From Mangrovivirga halotolerans (lineage in GTDB: Bacteria > Bacteroidota > Bacteroidia > Cytophagales > Cyclobacteriaceae): DNA of 64,000 nucleotides. The first letter of the stretch is position 1. Each line of letters begins with the position of its first letter. Below are positions 1-9,266 of this stretch, in pieces. A model generated the notes under the pieces. That model was not told the origin of the DNA and searched no databases. It was given only the letters and a program-made list of their open reading frames with translations. The stretch spans positions 97,355 to 161,354 of the forward strand of contig NZ_JAPFQN010000012.1 of assembly GCF_026241165.1 (NCBI RefSeq), written 5' to 3'. The translations under genes and the position numbers were made by a program.

Positions 1-100
1 AGTTTCAGACAAGAGTTGAATTGCTGCTTGATTGTTGGAACAATTTTTGTTCGCATAACTATGTGATAATATTTAAGTGTGTGTGTAATTAATAAGAAAA

Positions 101-664
101 ATGGGAACTGCTGAAAAGGATTATTGGAATGAGGAATGGAAAAAACTGACCTTTGATGACATCCATCCGGATGAACATTATGAAATTTCCAATTATGGCC
201 GTGTAAAGTCTTACAAAACAAAAAAAGAAGGTGCTATAATCAAAGGCTCCAGAATTAAAGGTTATCGTACGATTACGGTAAAAAGAGATTCTGGTAAGCT
301 TATATCCAAATATATCCATAAGCTTGTTGCTGAACATTTTATTCCAAATAATGATCCGACTCGCATAAATGTTATTCACCTGGATTATAATAAGGAAAAT
401 AACTATATAAATAACCTCAAGTGGGCTACTCGTGAAGAAACCGGTATGCACCAAAGAGAGAATCCTACCTTCAGAAAGGTTATTAAAAATCATCGTCCTT
501 ATGCAAAGCTTTCTGAAACTGAAGTCTTGCGAATTAAGAAAATGCTTAAAAGAGGAAATACCAGGTTAAAAATGATTGCAAAACAATTTGGTATCACTCA
601 CACTCAGTTAAACAGAATAAGAAGTGGTGAAAACTGGGGGCATGTAAAAATAGAAGATGATTAA
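101..664 (+). CDS. NUMOD4-HNH homing-type endonuclease
   Basis: The 187-residue protein has the layout of free-standing HNH endonucleases of the phage/homing type. An N-terminal NUMOD4-like segment covers about residues 9-40 (WKKL..HYEISNYGRVKS). An HNH_3-like core covers about residues 72-112 (HKLVAEHF then IHLDYNKENNYINNLKWAT). A helix-turn-helix lies at about 137-182 and would contact DNA. The family makes nicks or breaks in DNA and often spreads selfishly. The gene stands alone and runs into the convergent gene on the other strand, sharing 4 bases at the stops. The HNH motif looks intact, so activity is plausible. The target is unknown. Confidence 0.85.
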   Translation: MGTAEKDYWNEEWKKLTFDDIHPDEHYEISNYGRVKSYKTKKEGAIIKGSRIKGYRTITVKRDSGKLISKYIHKLVAEHFIPNNDPTRINVIHLDYNKENNYINNLKWATREETGMHQRENPTFRKVIKNHRPYAKLSETEVLRIKKMLKRGNTRLKMIAKQFGITHTQLNRIRSGENWGHVKIEDD

Positions 665-1005
665 AATTCCTTTTTAATTATATTCGAACAGATCTTTTTT
701 ATCAATGCTTCAGATTTTTCTGAAAGCCTAGAATACTCTATCCTGTCAATCTTGGCTCTGTGATTTTTAAGTATCCTGATAAATTTAAATAGATCTTTTT
801 CAACAGATTCTGAAGCTTTTTGATTTTCAATAATTACGCTTACTATTTCAGCTTCTTTCATTAGGGTAACCAAATGAACTGAGAGCTCATTGCCGGAATA
901 ATTATCCAAGCTCAAGTCACAACTTGAAGGTTGACCAATCTTGTGTATCATATCCAAAGGATCGTCCAAAATGTAGTATTTGATTCTTAGATGATTATTC
1001 CCCAT
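661..1005 (-). CDS. Hypothetical 114-residue protein
   Basis: I do not recognise this protein. It is soluble, mixed alpha/beta in appearance, and has no signal peptide or metal motif. Its ATG follows the stop of the FG-GAP protein gene directly (TAAATG), so the two are almost certainly one transcript and probably translationally coupled. Its 3' end overlaps the stop of the convergent HNH gene by 4 bases. The tight coupling is the main reason to call it real. Confidence 0.6.
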   Translation of the reverse strand: MGNNHLRIKYYILDDPLDMIHKIGQPSSCDLSLDNYSGNELSVHLVTLMKEAEIVSVIIENQKASESVEKDLFKFIRILKNHRAKIDRIEYSRLSEKSEALIKKICSNIIKKEF

Positions 1006-3072
1006 TTATTTAAGTTTTATCATTTTACCAGTCATTACCCTGCCCGCTTCGGTAACTGCCCTGATAAAAAAGATACCACTTGAGGAGAATTGACTAAAAT
1101 TTAATACCCGGTCTTTCTTAAAGGAATTATCTTCATAAATAAGCTTTCCACTCAAGTCGAAGATTTCTATAGTATGATTTTCAGTAAATTTCACGTTTAA
1201 AGATTTATCTGTTGGTACAGGATAAATACTAAGAGTTTGCCCATTTACGGGACCATTTTCCAAAAAGGAAAGATCAATATTTTTAAAAACTAATCCCCCT
1301 TCTTTAGTTCCAATGGCAAGTATCGGTTTTTCAATACCTGTTGATGAAATAGAATAAATTCCCTTGACCAATCCAGTTAATTCTCGGCTTTCAGAGGCAT
1401 CACTAGTTACATTACTATAAAAACTGAAATTACCATTACGATCTGCTAATAAAAGATCCAGCCCGAGGCTATTATCCCATTGCGCAAAAGAAAACACCCT
1501 TTGTCCCTTTAAGGCATCCAGTCCCATTCCTTTAAATTCTTCTTCAGAAATAGAATATTGATATCCTTCAGAAGTTTCAACCCCCTCATATAATGAAACT
1601 TTACCACTAGTACTTGTTTTCCATACTTCTGGCAACCCATCAGTATCCCAGTCAAAAAAATGTAAGGATTCAGAAGTGAAAAAGGACAAGCCTTCTATTA
1701 GTTTAGTTTCCTGGGCTCCACGAACATCTCGCGCATAATTAATCACATTAGAATTATCAATTAATCTGTATCCGAAAAACACATCCGTTTTGCCATCATT
1801 ATCCATATCAGATACTTGAGTAACAAATGACCGAATATCAAGTTGAGGTGCCGTAAAACGATATATTTCTTCATCAATAAATACTCCATCTGATTCATAA
1901 ACTCTTTTTACAACTCCATCCATATTTAAATCCATATAAGAAACTAATGCCTCAAAAGGTTCATTAAGTTCAGATAAAATTGTCCAATATGTTTTTTCTC
2001 CATAATCAAGACTTTGTTCTTGAATGAACTCATCATTGACCAAAATATAGGTTCCTTCTATATTTTTATAAAGCCTGACACTTTTTGAAAAGTCATACTT
2101 AAAACCTTCATTGGTAAATACATTTGGGACTAATACCAAAGAATCTGATAGCCCTTTGTTCCAAAGATATGCAGCCTGAAAACCCTCGGCGGGTTCCATT
2201 GGCCAGGGATACTCTGAATTACTAAAAACAGGTTGTTCCTCAGACCCGAAATTTTTTAAATATGCTATAGACTGACAAAATTCATCGCCATAGAGCATAT
2301 CCTTAACGCCATCATTATCAATATCCGCTATTAATAAAGACTTACCTCCGGCATGTAATTCCCTTCCGTTAGTGTTACATTCCTGGTCTAATGGTATAAG
2401 CTCACCACAGCCACAATCCTGAATGTTTCCCCAAGTCCTGGTTTCTCTCATCATAGCAAGGGTATCCGTTCGACTGTAATTCTCCACCGCCATATTCCTG
2501 TGGTATTCGATAGTGCCGGTTCCTGCAAAATGAAAAGTAAATAAGTCCATATCACCATCATTATCATAATCCACAAGGGCTGGTATATCAGTACTATTAA
2601 CCTGTAAATTAATGTTTCCAGTAGTGCCAATGGTAAATAAAACCTCTGTATATAGTTCAAATGATAGTTCTTCGGCAGATGTATTAAGGTATACTGAAAT
2701 GCCAAAAGGTGATTTTGTAAAAAGATCTTTTCTCCCATCGCCATTAAAATCATAGGAGACCACCCAGTTTCTAAGGCCTTCAGGAAATGCAGATCTATAT
2801 TCAGGTGCATATTTATAATCATTCCCCATATTAATATAGGGCATTAGCTTTCCGCTGGTTTTTTCAAAAAACAAAACATCATCGATGCCATCACGATCCA
2901 GGTCTATCCGATTTACCAACGGTGAATTCATCCCCCCTGAAAAAAGATTTTTGGCATTATTTAAATCCCCATAAGGCAGATCCTCCTCATTAAAATCAGC
3001 TATATCCTGTCCCATCGTAGATAAACTCATAAAAAATGTTATAAAGGACAAAACAATGATTGAATGCTTCAT
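1006..3072 (-). CDS. Secreted FG-GAP/VCBS protein with T9SS sorting domain
   Basis: The 688-residue protein opens with a cleavable signal peptide ending near MGQD. The body carries many calcium-binding-like blades of the DxDxDG type (DLDRDGIDD, DYDNDGDMD, DFNGDGRKD, DIDNDGVKD, DMDNDGKTD), as in FG-GAP/VCBS beta-propellers. The last ~80 residues (from about 608, with SIYPVPTDKSLNV and FDLSGKLIYE) form a type A C-terminal sorting domain, which directs proteins through the type IX secretion system. It is probably a surface or released protein; the ligand is unknown. It is a likely client of the gld/spr genes found later in the window. Confidence 0.88.
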   Translation of the reverse strand: MKHSIIVLSFITFFMSLSTMGQDIADFNEEDLPYGDLNNAKNLFSGGMNSPLVNRIDLDRDGIDDVLFFEKTSGKLMPYINMGNDYKYAPEYRSAFPEGLRNWVVSYDFNGDGRKDLFTKSPFGISVYLNTSAEELSFELYTEVLFTIGTTGNINLQVNSTDIPALVDYDNDGDMDLFTFHFAGTGTIEYHRNMAVENYSRTDTLAMMRETRTWGNIQDCGCGELIPLDQECNTNGRELHAGGKSLLIADIDNDGVKDMLYGDEFCQSIAYLKNFGSEEQPVFSNSEYPWPMEPAEGFQAAYLWNKGLSDSLVLVPNVFTNEGFKYDFSKSVRLYKNIEGTYILVNDEFIQEQSLDYGEKTYWTILSELNEPFEALVSYMDLNMDGVVKRVYESDGVFIDEEIYRFTAPQLDIRSFVTQVSDMDNDGKTDVFFGYRLIDNSNVINYARDVRGAQETKLIEGLSFFTSESLHFFDWDTDGLPEVWKTSTSGKVSLYEGVETSEGYQYSISEEEFKGMGLDALKGQRVFSFAQWDNSLGLDLLLADRNGNFSFYSNVTSDASESRELTGLVKGIYSISSTGIEKPILAIGTKEGGLVFKNIDLSFLENGPVNGQTLSIYPVPTDKSLNVKFTENHTIEIFDLSGKLIYEDNSFKKDRVLNFSQFSSSGIFFIRAVTEAGRVMTGKMIKLK

Positions 3073-3141
3073 TTGAGAGTTAATGTTTTAGTAAATTTCC
3101 GAAAAATTAATCAATAACCTGTAAACCCAATCAATATTAGG

Positions 3142-4440
3142 ATGGTTACTGTCGAAAAACTACACGAATTATATTTACAATGTCATAATGGTGTAGGTAC
3201 TGATACACGAAAAGACCTCAACGGTCAAATGTTTTTTGCATTAAGAGGACCAAATTTTAATGCTAACCGACTTGCATCACAAGCTATAGAAAATGGCGCT
3301 TTATTTGCTATAGTTGATGACAAGGACTATGCCGATAATGAAAAGGTTCTTTATGTTGAAAATTCATTATCCACCCTCCAGCAGTTAGCTAATAACCACC
3401 GAAAAACATGGGGTTTCCCGGTTTTTGGGATTACAGGCAGCAATGGAAAAACAACCTCCAAAGAATTAATAAGAGAAGCTCTTTCACCCAAATATAAAGT
3501 TTGGGCTACTCAAGGCAATCTAAATAATCACATTGGTGTTCCTCTGACTATCCTGAATTGTCCTCAGGATACAGATTTTGCTATAATCGAAATGGGTGCT
3601 AATAAAATAGGAGATATTGCAGAGTTAACTTCGATTGCTTCACCTGATTATGGTTTGATCACAAACATTGGTAAAGCACATACCGAAGGTTTTGGAGGTT
3701 TTTATGGAGTGATCAGAGGTAAATCTGAACTTTATCAGCATTTATTGGAAAATGACGGTACTGTTTTTATAAACAGTCAGGATGAAATTCTGGCTAACAT
3801 GTCGAAACGATTTAAGTCACCGGTATTTTACCCTGGGAAAACCGACTATTTTCATTGTGATTTTATAGATGCCAATCCTTATGTTAGGTATCAGCCGGAG
3901 GAAATGGATATTCAGGAAAGTAACATGCTGGGTAGCTATAACTTTATAAATATTTCGGCTGCTCTTTGTATTGCTAAATATTTTGATGTCAACCTTAAAG
4001 AGGCTTGTAAAAAGGTAAATAATTACCAGCCGGCAAACAACCGTAGCCAGGTTATTCACTCTGCTTCAAATACAATAATTATGGACGCTTATAATGCAAA
4101 TCCTTCATCCATGGAAGCAGCACTGGAAAACCTTAAGGGCATGCCGGCGGATAATAAAGTTGTAATCCTTGGTGACATGAACGAATTAGGAGAAACTTCT
4201 GAGGAAGAACACAAAAAAATAGGAGAATGGCTAAATGACAATAATATCTCTAAAGCTTTTTTTGTGGGAGACAAAATAAAAATTGCTTCAGAAGTTTATG
4301 ATTCAGGCATGACATTTGAAGATACTGACTCATTGGAAAATTATTTAAAAGCTAATCCGATAACTAATTCGCTTGTGCTGGTTAAGGCCTCCAGAAGTAT
4401 TGGGTTAGAAAAGTTAGAACAAATTCTTAAATCAAGTTGA
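3142..4440 (+). CDS. murF: UDP-N-acetylmuramoyl-tripeptide--D-Ala-D-Ala ligase MurF
   Basis: MurF makes the UDP-MurNAc-pentapeptide in the cytoplasm, adding D-Ala-D-Ala to the tripeptide with ATP. The Mur ligase P-loop GITGSNGKTTSK is at about residues 96-107. The family signatures NLNNHIGVPLTIL and DAYNANPSSMEAAL follow at about residues 128 and 314. At 432 residues it is full length. The start is the ATG at 3142, with a purine-rich stretch just upstream. The next gene starts inside its stop codon (TGATG), so it heads a + strand operon. Confidence 0.96.
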   Translation: MVTVEKLHELYLQCHNGVGTDTRKDLNGQMFFALRGPNFNANRLASQAIENGALFAIVDDKDYADNEKVLYVENSLSTLQQLANNHRKTWGFPVFGITGSNGKTTSKELIREALSPKYKVWATQGNLNNHIGVPLTILNCPQDTDFAIIEMGANKIGDIAELTSIASPDYGLITNIGKAHTEGFGGFYGVIRGKSELYQHLLENDGTVFINSQDEILANMSKRFKSPVFYPGKTDYFHCDFIDANPYVRYQPEEMDIQESNMLGSYNFINISAALCIAKYFDVNLKEACKKVNNYQPANNRSQVIHSASNTIIMDAYNANPSSMEAALENLKGMPADNKVVILGDMNELGETSEEEHKKIGEWLNDNNISKAFFVGDKIKIASEVYDSGMTFEDTDSLENYLKANPITNSLVLVKASRSIGLEKLEQILKSS

Positions 4441-5291
4441 TGAAGTATTTAACTGCTTTCATACTATTATTATTTAGTTGCCATTTTTCATGGGGCCAGT
4501 CGTGGACAAATGAACAGGAAAAACTATTTCTACAATCATGTGAGAGCAAATGGGGTGACGCGCTTGGTAATGAAACCAAAAGTTTCTGTTCATGTTCATT
4601 AGATAAAGCAAAAATTATTTTCACCTCATTTAAAGCCTCCATAAGAGCTGATGCTTCTCAGGCTTCTTTGGTGTATAAGGGCTGTCTGGATGGTCATCCA
4701 TGGCCTGAAAAAGAACAGAAAGAATTTATGGATGACTGTAAAGCCAACAACGACGGAGATGAAAATTTTTGCAGTTGTATACTCGAAAAACTAGGCAACC
4801 TGTACCCTACTCCGGAAATAGCTGCTTCTATTTCAGATGTTGAAGTTAATGACATCGCTGAATCCTGTCAGTTTTCAGCGGAATGGAGTAACGAAAACAA
4901 AGCTGCATTTCTGGAACAATGTAAAAATACGTATTCCGAAGTTTATAATTCCTCGCGTACTGATAGATATTGTAATTGTGTTTTAGATGAATTGCAATTG
5001 CTTTTTGAAGATTATAACGAGATGAATAAAAGCCTTACTCAACAAGGCCTTGAATCCATTAAGTCAAAATGCCTGCAACCCGATTTTTCTCAGTGGACTC
5101 CTGAAATAGAAGGTTTGTTAATTCTTGATTGCCAAAAAAATGTTGAGGGAGAAATTGGCGACAGAAAGGGGCTTGAATATTGTCGTTGCTTTGTTGAAGA
5201 GGCCAAAAACAGGTTTGATACTCCCGAAGACTTTCAAAAAGCAACCTCAAAAGAATATCTTGCACTACGTAAATATTGCTTCCCCGACTAA
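4440..5291 (+). CDS. Secreted protein of four Cys-rich C..CxC..C repeats
   Basis: A signal peptide (MKYLTAFILLLFSCHFSWGQ) is followed by four repeats of about 60-70 residues. Each begins W-[ST/P]-x-E and holds four cysteines spaced C...CxC...C, the CxC lying in a [FY]C.C...[DE] helix. The mature protein therefore has 16 cysteines in a fixed pattern. I do not recognise a named family. Disulfide pairing or metal binding in the periplasm or at the surface is inference. The longest frame uses a TTG at 4437; I chose the ATG at 4440, which overlaps the murF stop by one base. Confidence 0.85.
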   Translation: MKYLTAFILLLFSCHFSWGQSWTNEQEKLFLQSCESKWGDALGNETKSFCSCSLDKAKIIFTSFKASIRADASQASLVYKGCLDGHPWPEKEQKEFMDDCKANNDGDENFCSCILEKLGNLYPTPEIAASISDVEVNDIAESCQFSAEWSNENKAAFLEQCKNTYSEVYNSSRTDRYCNCVLDELQLLFEDYNEMNKSLTQQGLESIKSKCLQPDFSQWTPEIEGLLILDCQKNVEGEIGDRKGLEYCRCFVEEAKNRFDTPEDFQKATSKEYLALRKYCFPD

Positions 5292-5300
5292 TTAACTCTT

Positions 5301-5744
5301 ATGGAAAAGCTCCTTGAATTTAACTTTGAATTGAATAATACTTTTTGCGACTTCACCGTCCAAAATTTAAGTTACAATGATAAAATCAAGCGACTTTTAT
5401 CGCATATTATAAATGCTCAGGATATTTGGATATCCAGAATTAAAAATGAAATGTCTTCTTTAGAAATATGGGAAGAACATTCTCCTGAAGACCTAAAGAA
5501 ATATAATGAACTTCATCTTGAGAAGTTTAAAGAGATAATTTCATCAAGAAACTACGATGAAACAATCAGTTATAACAGTCTGTCAGGAAAACCCTATACC
5601 ACCTCAATCGAAGATATCTTGACTCATGTGGCTTTTCACGGTACCCACCATCGAGCCCAGGTTGCACAAATACTATCTGAAAATGGAATAAAACCTCCAG
5701 CTTCTGATTATATTTATTATATCAGAAAAGCTAAAACAACATAA
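5301..5744 (+). CDS. DinB family protein
   Basis: The 147-residue protein has the four-helix DinB/YfiT-like layout. Metal-ligand candidates sit where the family has them: a histidine in the second helix (LLSHIINAQDIW) and the C-terminal HVAFHGTHHRAQV motif, where histidines ligate a divalent metal. DinB-fold proteins include bacillithiol S-transferases. The nearby ypdA-type reductase suggests bacillithiol is made here, but linking this protein to it is speculative. It lies 9 bases after the Cys-rich gene and 1 base before the next gene, so it is part of the operon. Confidence 0.85.
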   Translation: MEKLLEFNFELNNTFCDFTVQNLSYNDKIKRLLSHIINAQDIWISRIKNEMSSLEIWEEHSPEDLKKYNELHLEKFKEIISSRNYDETISYNSLSGKPYTTSIEDILTHVAFHGTHHRAQVAQILSENGIKPPASDYIYYIRKAKTT

Positions 5745-5745
5745 A

Positions 5746-6399
5746 ATGAAAGACATATTAAGCTTTCTTTCCGACCTTTCAGAAAACAATAATAAGGAGT
5801 GGTTTGATGAAAACCGATCAAGGTATCAGGAGGCTCGGGAAGAGTTTATTCAAATTGTTTCAGAAGTTATATCAGGATTGTCAGAAAAAGACGAATCTCT
5901 TCGCCAGATTATTGAACCAAAAAAATGTCTTTTTCGAATTAATCGTGATATAAGATTTTCAAAGGATAAAACTCCTTATAAACAAAACTTTGCCGCATCA
6001 TTTTCAGAGGAAGGAAAAGCAGTTCACAAACCAGGATACTACATCCACATCCAGCCTGGCAATTCTATAATTGGAGGTGGGATATGGTTGCCAGAAAGTG
6101 AACATTTACAAGCGATACGACAGGAAATAGATTACAATGGCGACGAACTAAAGTCAATAATAAACAGTGATTCTTTCAAAAATACTTTTGGTGAGTTAAA
6201 AGGAGAAAAACTTAAACGGCCCCCAAAAGGATATGAAAAAACAAATCCACATATCGAACTACTAAAACATAAAAGCTTTCTTGGTAGCACGGACATCGAT
6301 GATAAAACCTTGCAAAAAGATAACATCTCTGAGATAATTGTTAATAAGCTAAGTAACCTAACTCCATTTAAAAAGTATTTTGAAGTAGCTTTGGATTAA
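5746..6399 (+). CDS. DUF2461 (TIGR02453) family protein
   Basis: The 217-residue protein begins LSFLSDLSENNNKEWFDENR and contains RINRDIRFSKDKTPYK and YYIHIQPG, all hallmarks of the DUF2461 family, a widespread cytoplasmic family of unknown function. It starts one base after the DinB-like stop, so it is co-translated with it. The length is typical. No catalytic role can be assigned from sequence. Confidence 0.88.
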   Translation: MKDILSFLSDLSENNNKEWFDENRSRYQEAREEFIQIVSEVISGLSEKDESLRQIIEPKKCLFRINRDIRFSKDKTPYKQNFAASFSEEGKAVHKPGYYIHIQPGNSIIGGGIWLPESEHLQAIRQEIDYNGDELKSIINSDSFKNTFGELKGEKLKRPPKGYEKTNPHIELLKHKSFLGSTDIDDKTLQKDNISEIIVNKLSNLTPFKKYFEVALD

Positions 6400-6471
6400 T
6401 TTTTGCTTTAGAAATAGTAAAACATTAACATTTAAAATAAAAATTCCGTTATTCTATAAAACGAATAAATT

Positions 6472-6969
6472 ATGATTGTACCATTTAATGAATTACCAGC
6501 AAATTCCAGGCTTTGGGTTTATCAAGCTGACAGAGATTTAACAAATGAAGAGCAGGAGTCTATCAGGCCTGCATTATTTTCATTTATTGATCAATGGGCA
6601 GCCCATGGTAAAGCTCTTTCTGCTGCTGGCGATTTTGCTTTTAATAGATTTTTAGTGATAGCTGTCAATGAAGAGCAACATGGAGCTTCTGGTTGTTCAA
6701 TTGACGCTTCTGTTCATTTCATTAAAGATTTGGGTAATAAGCTAAATATAAACTTCTTTGATCGAACAAAAGTATTATATTTAGATAATAATGATTCGAT
6801 CAATTCAAAAACTTTAGGTGAAATAAAAAAAGACGTTATAGAAGGCAATCTAAGTCCTGAAACCAGAATTTTTAATACAGCCGTTACAAATAAGAAGGAT
6901 TTTGATGATTCATTCGTTATAAACATTAAAGACTCATGGTTGAATAAATGGCTTCCTTCAACCGTGTAA
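6472..6969 (+). CDS. Conserved Bacteroidota protein of unknown function
   Basis: The 165-residue cytoplasmic protein has the conserved N-terminal pattern PFNELPANSRLWVYQADR and the central motif GCSIDASVHFIKDL. I remember close relatives throughout Bacteroidota, often labelled ABC transporter ATPase. The sequence shows no Walker A, Walker B or ABC signature, so that label is not supported here. It lies 24 bases upstream of the PorE-like gene and may be co-transcribed with it. Confidence 0.8.
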   Translation: MIVPFNELPANSRLWVYQADRDLTNEEQESIRPALFSFIDQWAAHGKALSAAGDFAFNRFLVIAVNEEQHGASGCSIDASVHFIKDLGNKLNINFFDRTKVLYLDNNDSINSKTLGEIKKDVIEGNLSPETRIFNTAVTNKKDFDDSFVINIKDSWLNKWLPSTV

Positions 6970-6993
6970 AATAATATTAGATATGGAGTAATT

Positions 6994-9195
6994 ATGATAA
7001 ACAGGCTATTCATTCTAACACTGATACTAATTTTTACAGCGCCATTTAATATGGTAGCGCAAAAGGCTAAGGATCCTCATAAAAAGGCCACAAAGGTTTT
7101 TAAACGCGGTTTTTATGAAGAGGCTATCCCGCTATATGAAAAGTATATAAGGAAAGATGTTTTTCCTGCCCAGGCTAATTTTAAAATTGCAGAATCCTAC
7201 CGTTTGAGTAACAGATTAAAACAATCTGAACCCTATTATCAAAAAGCATTGAATATGGGGCTTGAAAATGATACTGCTCAATTTTATTACGGATTAGCCC
7301 TGATAGATAATCAGAAATATGATAAGGCTGAAAATCAGCTTAAATCATTTATTTCTCAGACAGATTCTATAACTCCGGATTACTTCGTCACTTATGCTAA
7401 AACAGAAATCAACAATCTTGAAGCTTTAAGAAAAATAAAAGAAAAGAAAAGCCATTATGATGTAGTTCCTGTAAGAGAACTTAATACTCCCGGAGCTGAC
7501 TATGCTCCATTTTATCATGATGGGTATGTTTACTTTACCAGTACGAGAAGTAGTAATAAAGTATATAAAGCCACAGGCCAGGGTTTTAGTAATCTTTTTA
7601 AAGCTCCATTCACCGACAGGGGAATTGCCTATGATCAGATTGAAGAGGTTCCTAACATCAACGATCCAAACGTCAATGATGGTACAATTGCTATAAATGA
7701 CGATGGAACAACTATTATTTTTGCAAAAGGAAATACAGGAAAGAAAAAGGGCAGAGAAGAAGTTAATCTGTTTATAACCCGATATAACAAACGAACTGAA
7801 CAATGGTCTGAACCCCGTATGATGAAGATCAATCAAAGAGGCTACTGGACGAGTAGTCCAATCTTTAGTTCTAACGGAAGAACCTTATATTTTGCATCAA
7901 ACAGGCCGGGGGGTTATGGAGGTGTAGATCTCTATTCTGCACAAATGGATGCCTATGGAAACTTCAGAGCTGTAAAAAATATGGGCTCTGATATAAATAG
8001 TCCTGGTAATGAAATGTTTCCTTTTGTTCACGAAAATGGTACTTTATATTTTTCTTCTGACGGACATCCAGGCCTTGGTGGTCTAGACCTTTTCAGAGCA
8101 ACAAGAGTAGATGGGGTGATAACCGTTGAAAATCTTGGTGAAGGCATCAATTCTACCTATGATGATTTTGCTATTACCTATACCTATCCACTAGGTGGAT
8201 TATTTTCTTCAAACAGACCTACCGGCGTCGGTGATGATGATATTTATGCATTCGTAAATAACGATCCTGAATATAAAGTAGTAGACTACTTCCTGACTGT
8301 TCAGACTTTAGGCAATGAAGGAAATGAAAAAGTGCCTTTGGAAAATACCAGGGTCCAGGTATTCAACGAACAAGGTAAATTACTGGAAAGGTTTTTTACT
8401 GATGGAGAAGGCAAGTTTAAAATGAAGGTGACTCCTGAATCGAATTACCTGATCGTAGGAGAAAAACCAGAATATTTTACAACTCGATTAAGATATTCAA
8501 CAAATGATAAAGCTGTCGATAAATCTGAATTAGAAAAATACAGAACGGTTGTAAACCTGGATACTACTTTAACATTAATGCAGGTTGATACAAAAACAGT
8601 TTTCGAGCTTGAAAACATTTACTATGACCTCGATAAGGCAGATATTCGTCCTGATGCAGCGAGAGAATTGGACAAGCTGGTAACAATACTTAAGGACAAC
8701 CCGGAAATTAATATTGAGCTTAGTTCTCATACTGACAGTCGTGCGCCGGATGCTTACAACATGGATCTTTCTCAAAGAAGGGCTCAAAGTGCTGTTGATT
8801 ATATAATTAGCCAGGGAATTGATGAAAGCAGACTTGTGGCTAAAGGATATGGTGAAACACAACTTAAAAATGAGTGTGCGAACGACGTTGAATGTCCTGA
8901 AGAAAAACACCAGGAAAACCGTCGTACCGAATTCCGTGTGATCGGGTATGACCTTGAAGCTGTTCAGGCCCGTGAACAAATGATTCGTCAGAAGATAGAA
9001 GAGGAAGAACGCAAAGCTGAAGAGGAACGAATTCGAAAAGAACAGGAAAGACGTCAACAGCTACTTCTAGAGCAACAACAATCTCAGCAAGAAGAAGCTC
9101 AGGACTCGACTCAAATAAAACAAGAAAAGAAAAAAGTCGAAGATAACGACAGTCTCTATAAAAAAGATGATGATGGCGATAGCCTCTACGAATAA
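6994..9195 (+). CDS. PorE-like OmpA family protein (TPR, PD40 propeller, OmpA)
   Basis: The 733-residue protein has a signal peptide (to about NMVAQ), then TPR repeats (about 28-140), a PD40/WD40-like propeller (about 160-420, blades such as YFASNRPGGYGGVDLY and YFSSDGHPGLGGLDLF), a carboxypeptidase-regulatory-like beta domain (about 430-515), an OmpA peptidoglycan-binding domain (about 535-655, IELSSHTDSRAPDAYN) and a Glu/Arg/Gln-rich coiled-coil tail. This order matches PorE, which links the type IX secretion apparatus to peptidoglycan. PorE is described as a lipoprotein, but here no lipobox is visible. Many OmpA paralogs share this layout, so the exact orthology is uncertain. An RBS-like GGAG sits just ahead of the ATG. 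Confidence 0.82.
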   Translation: MINRLFILTLILIFTAPFNMVAQKAKDPHKKATKVFKRGFYEEAIPLYEKYIRKDVFPAQANFKIAESYRLSNRLKQSEPYYQKALNMGLENDTAQFYYGLALIDNQKYDKAENQLKSFISQTDSITPDYFVTYAKTEINNLEALRKIKEKKSHYDVVPVRELNTPGADYAPFYHDGYVYFTSTRSSNKVYKATGQGFSNLFKAPFTDRGIAYDQIEEVPNINDPNVNDGTIAINDDGTTIIFAKGNTGKKKGREEVNLFITRYNKRTEQWSEPRMMKINQRGYWTSSPIFSSNGRTLYFASNRPGGYGGVDLYSAQMDAYGNFRAVKNMGSDINSPGNEMFPFVHENGTLYFSSDGHPGLGGLDLFRATRVDGVITVENLGEGINSTYDDFAITYTYPLGGLFSSNRPTGVGDDDIYAFVNNDPEYKVVDYFLTVQTLGNEGNEKVPLENTRVQVFNEQGKLLERFFTDGEGKFKMKVTPESNYLIVGEKPEYFTTRLRYSTNDKAVDKSELEKYRTVVNLDTTLTLMQVDTKTVFELENIYYDLDKADIRPDAARELDKLVTILKDNPEINIELSSHTDSRAPDAYNMDLSQRRAQSAVDYIISQGIDESRLVAKGYGETQLKNECANDVECPEEKHQENRRTEFRVIGYDLEAVQAREQMIRQKIEEEERKAEEERIRKEQERRQQLLLEQQQSQQEEAQDSTQIKQEKKKVEDNDSLYKKDDDGDSLYE

Positions 9196-9211
9196 TTCCA
9201 AGTTATTTTAA

Positions 9212-9248
9212 TAAGAAAGCCTCTTTTATTAGAGGCTTTCTTATTTTT
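9212..9248 (+). terminator. Intrinsic terminator after the OmpA gene
   Basis: A perfect 13-bp inverted repeat (TAAGAAAGCCTCT at 9212-9224 and its complement at 9231-9243) with a 6-base loop is followed by a short T-run. It sits 16 bases after the OmpA stop and directly ahead of purM. Confidence 0.9.
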
Positions 9249-9249
9249 G
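9242..9249 (+). promoter_or_regulatory. TAnnTTTG promoter -7 element for purM
   Basis: TATTTTTG matches the Bacteroidota -7 consensus TAnnTTTG and lies 17 bases before the purM ATG. It overlaps the tail of the preceding terminator. I see no clear -33 TTTG at the usual 19-21 base distance, so this rests on one element. Confidence 0.45.
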
Positions 9250-9266
9250 CATAAAATATAAATGCC

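Noticed and set aside
6472..6969. ABC transporter ATPase label often given to this family
   Set aside because: There is no Walker A, Walker B or ABC signature and no transporter partner.
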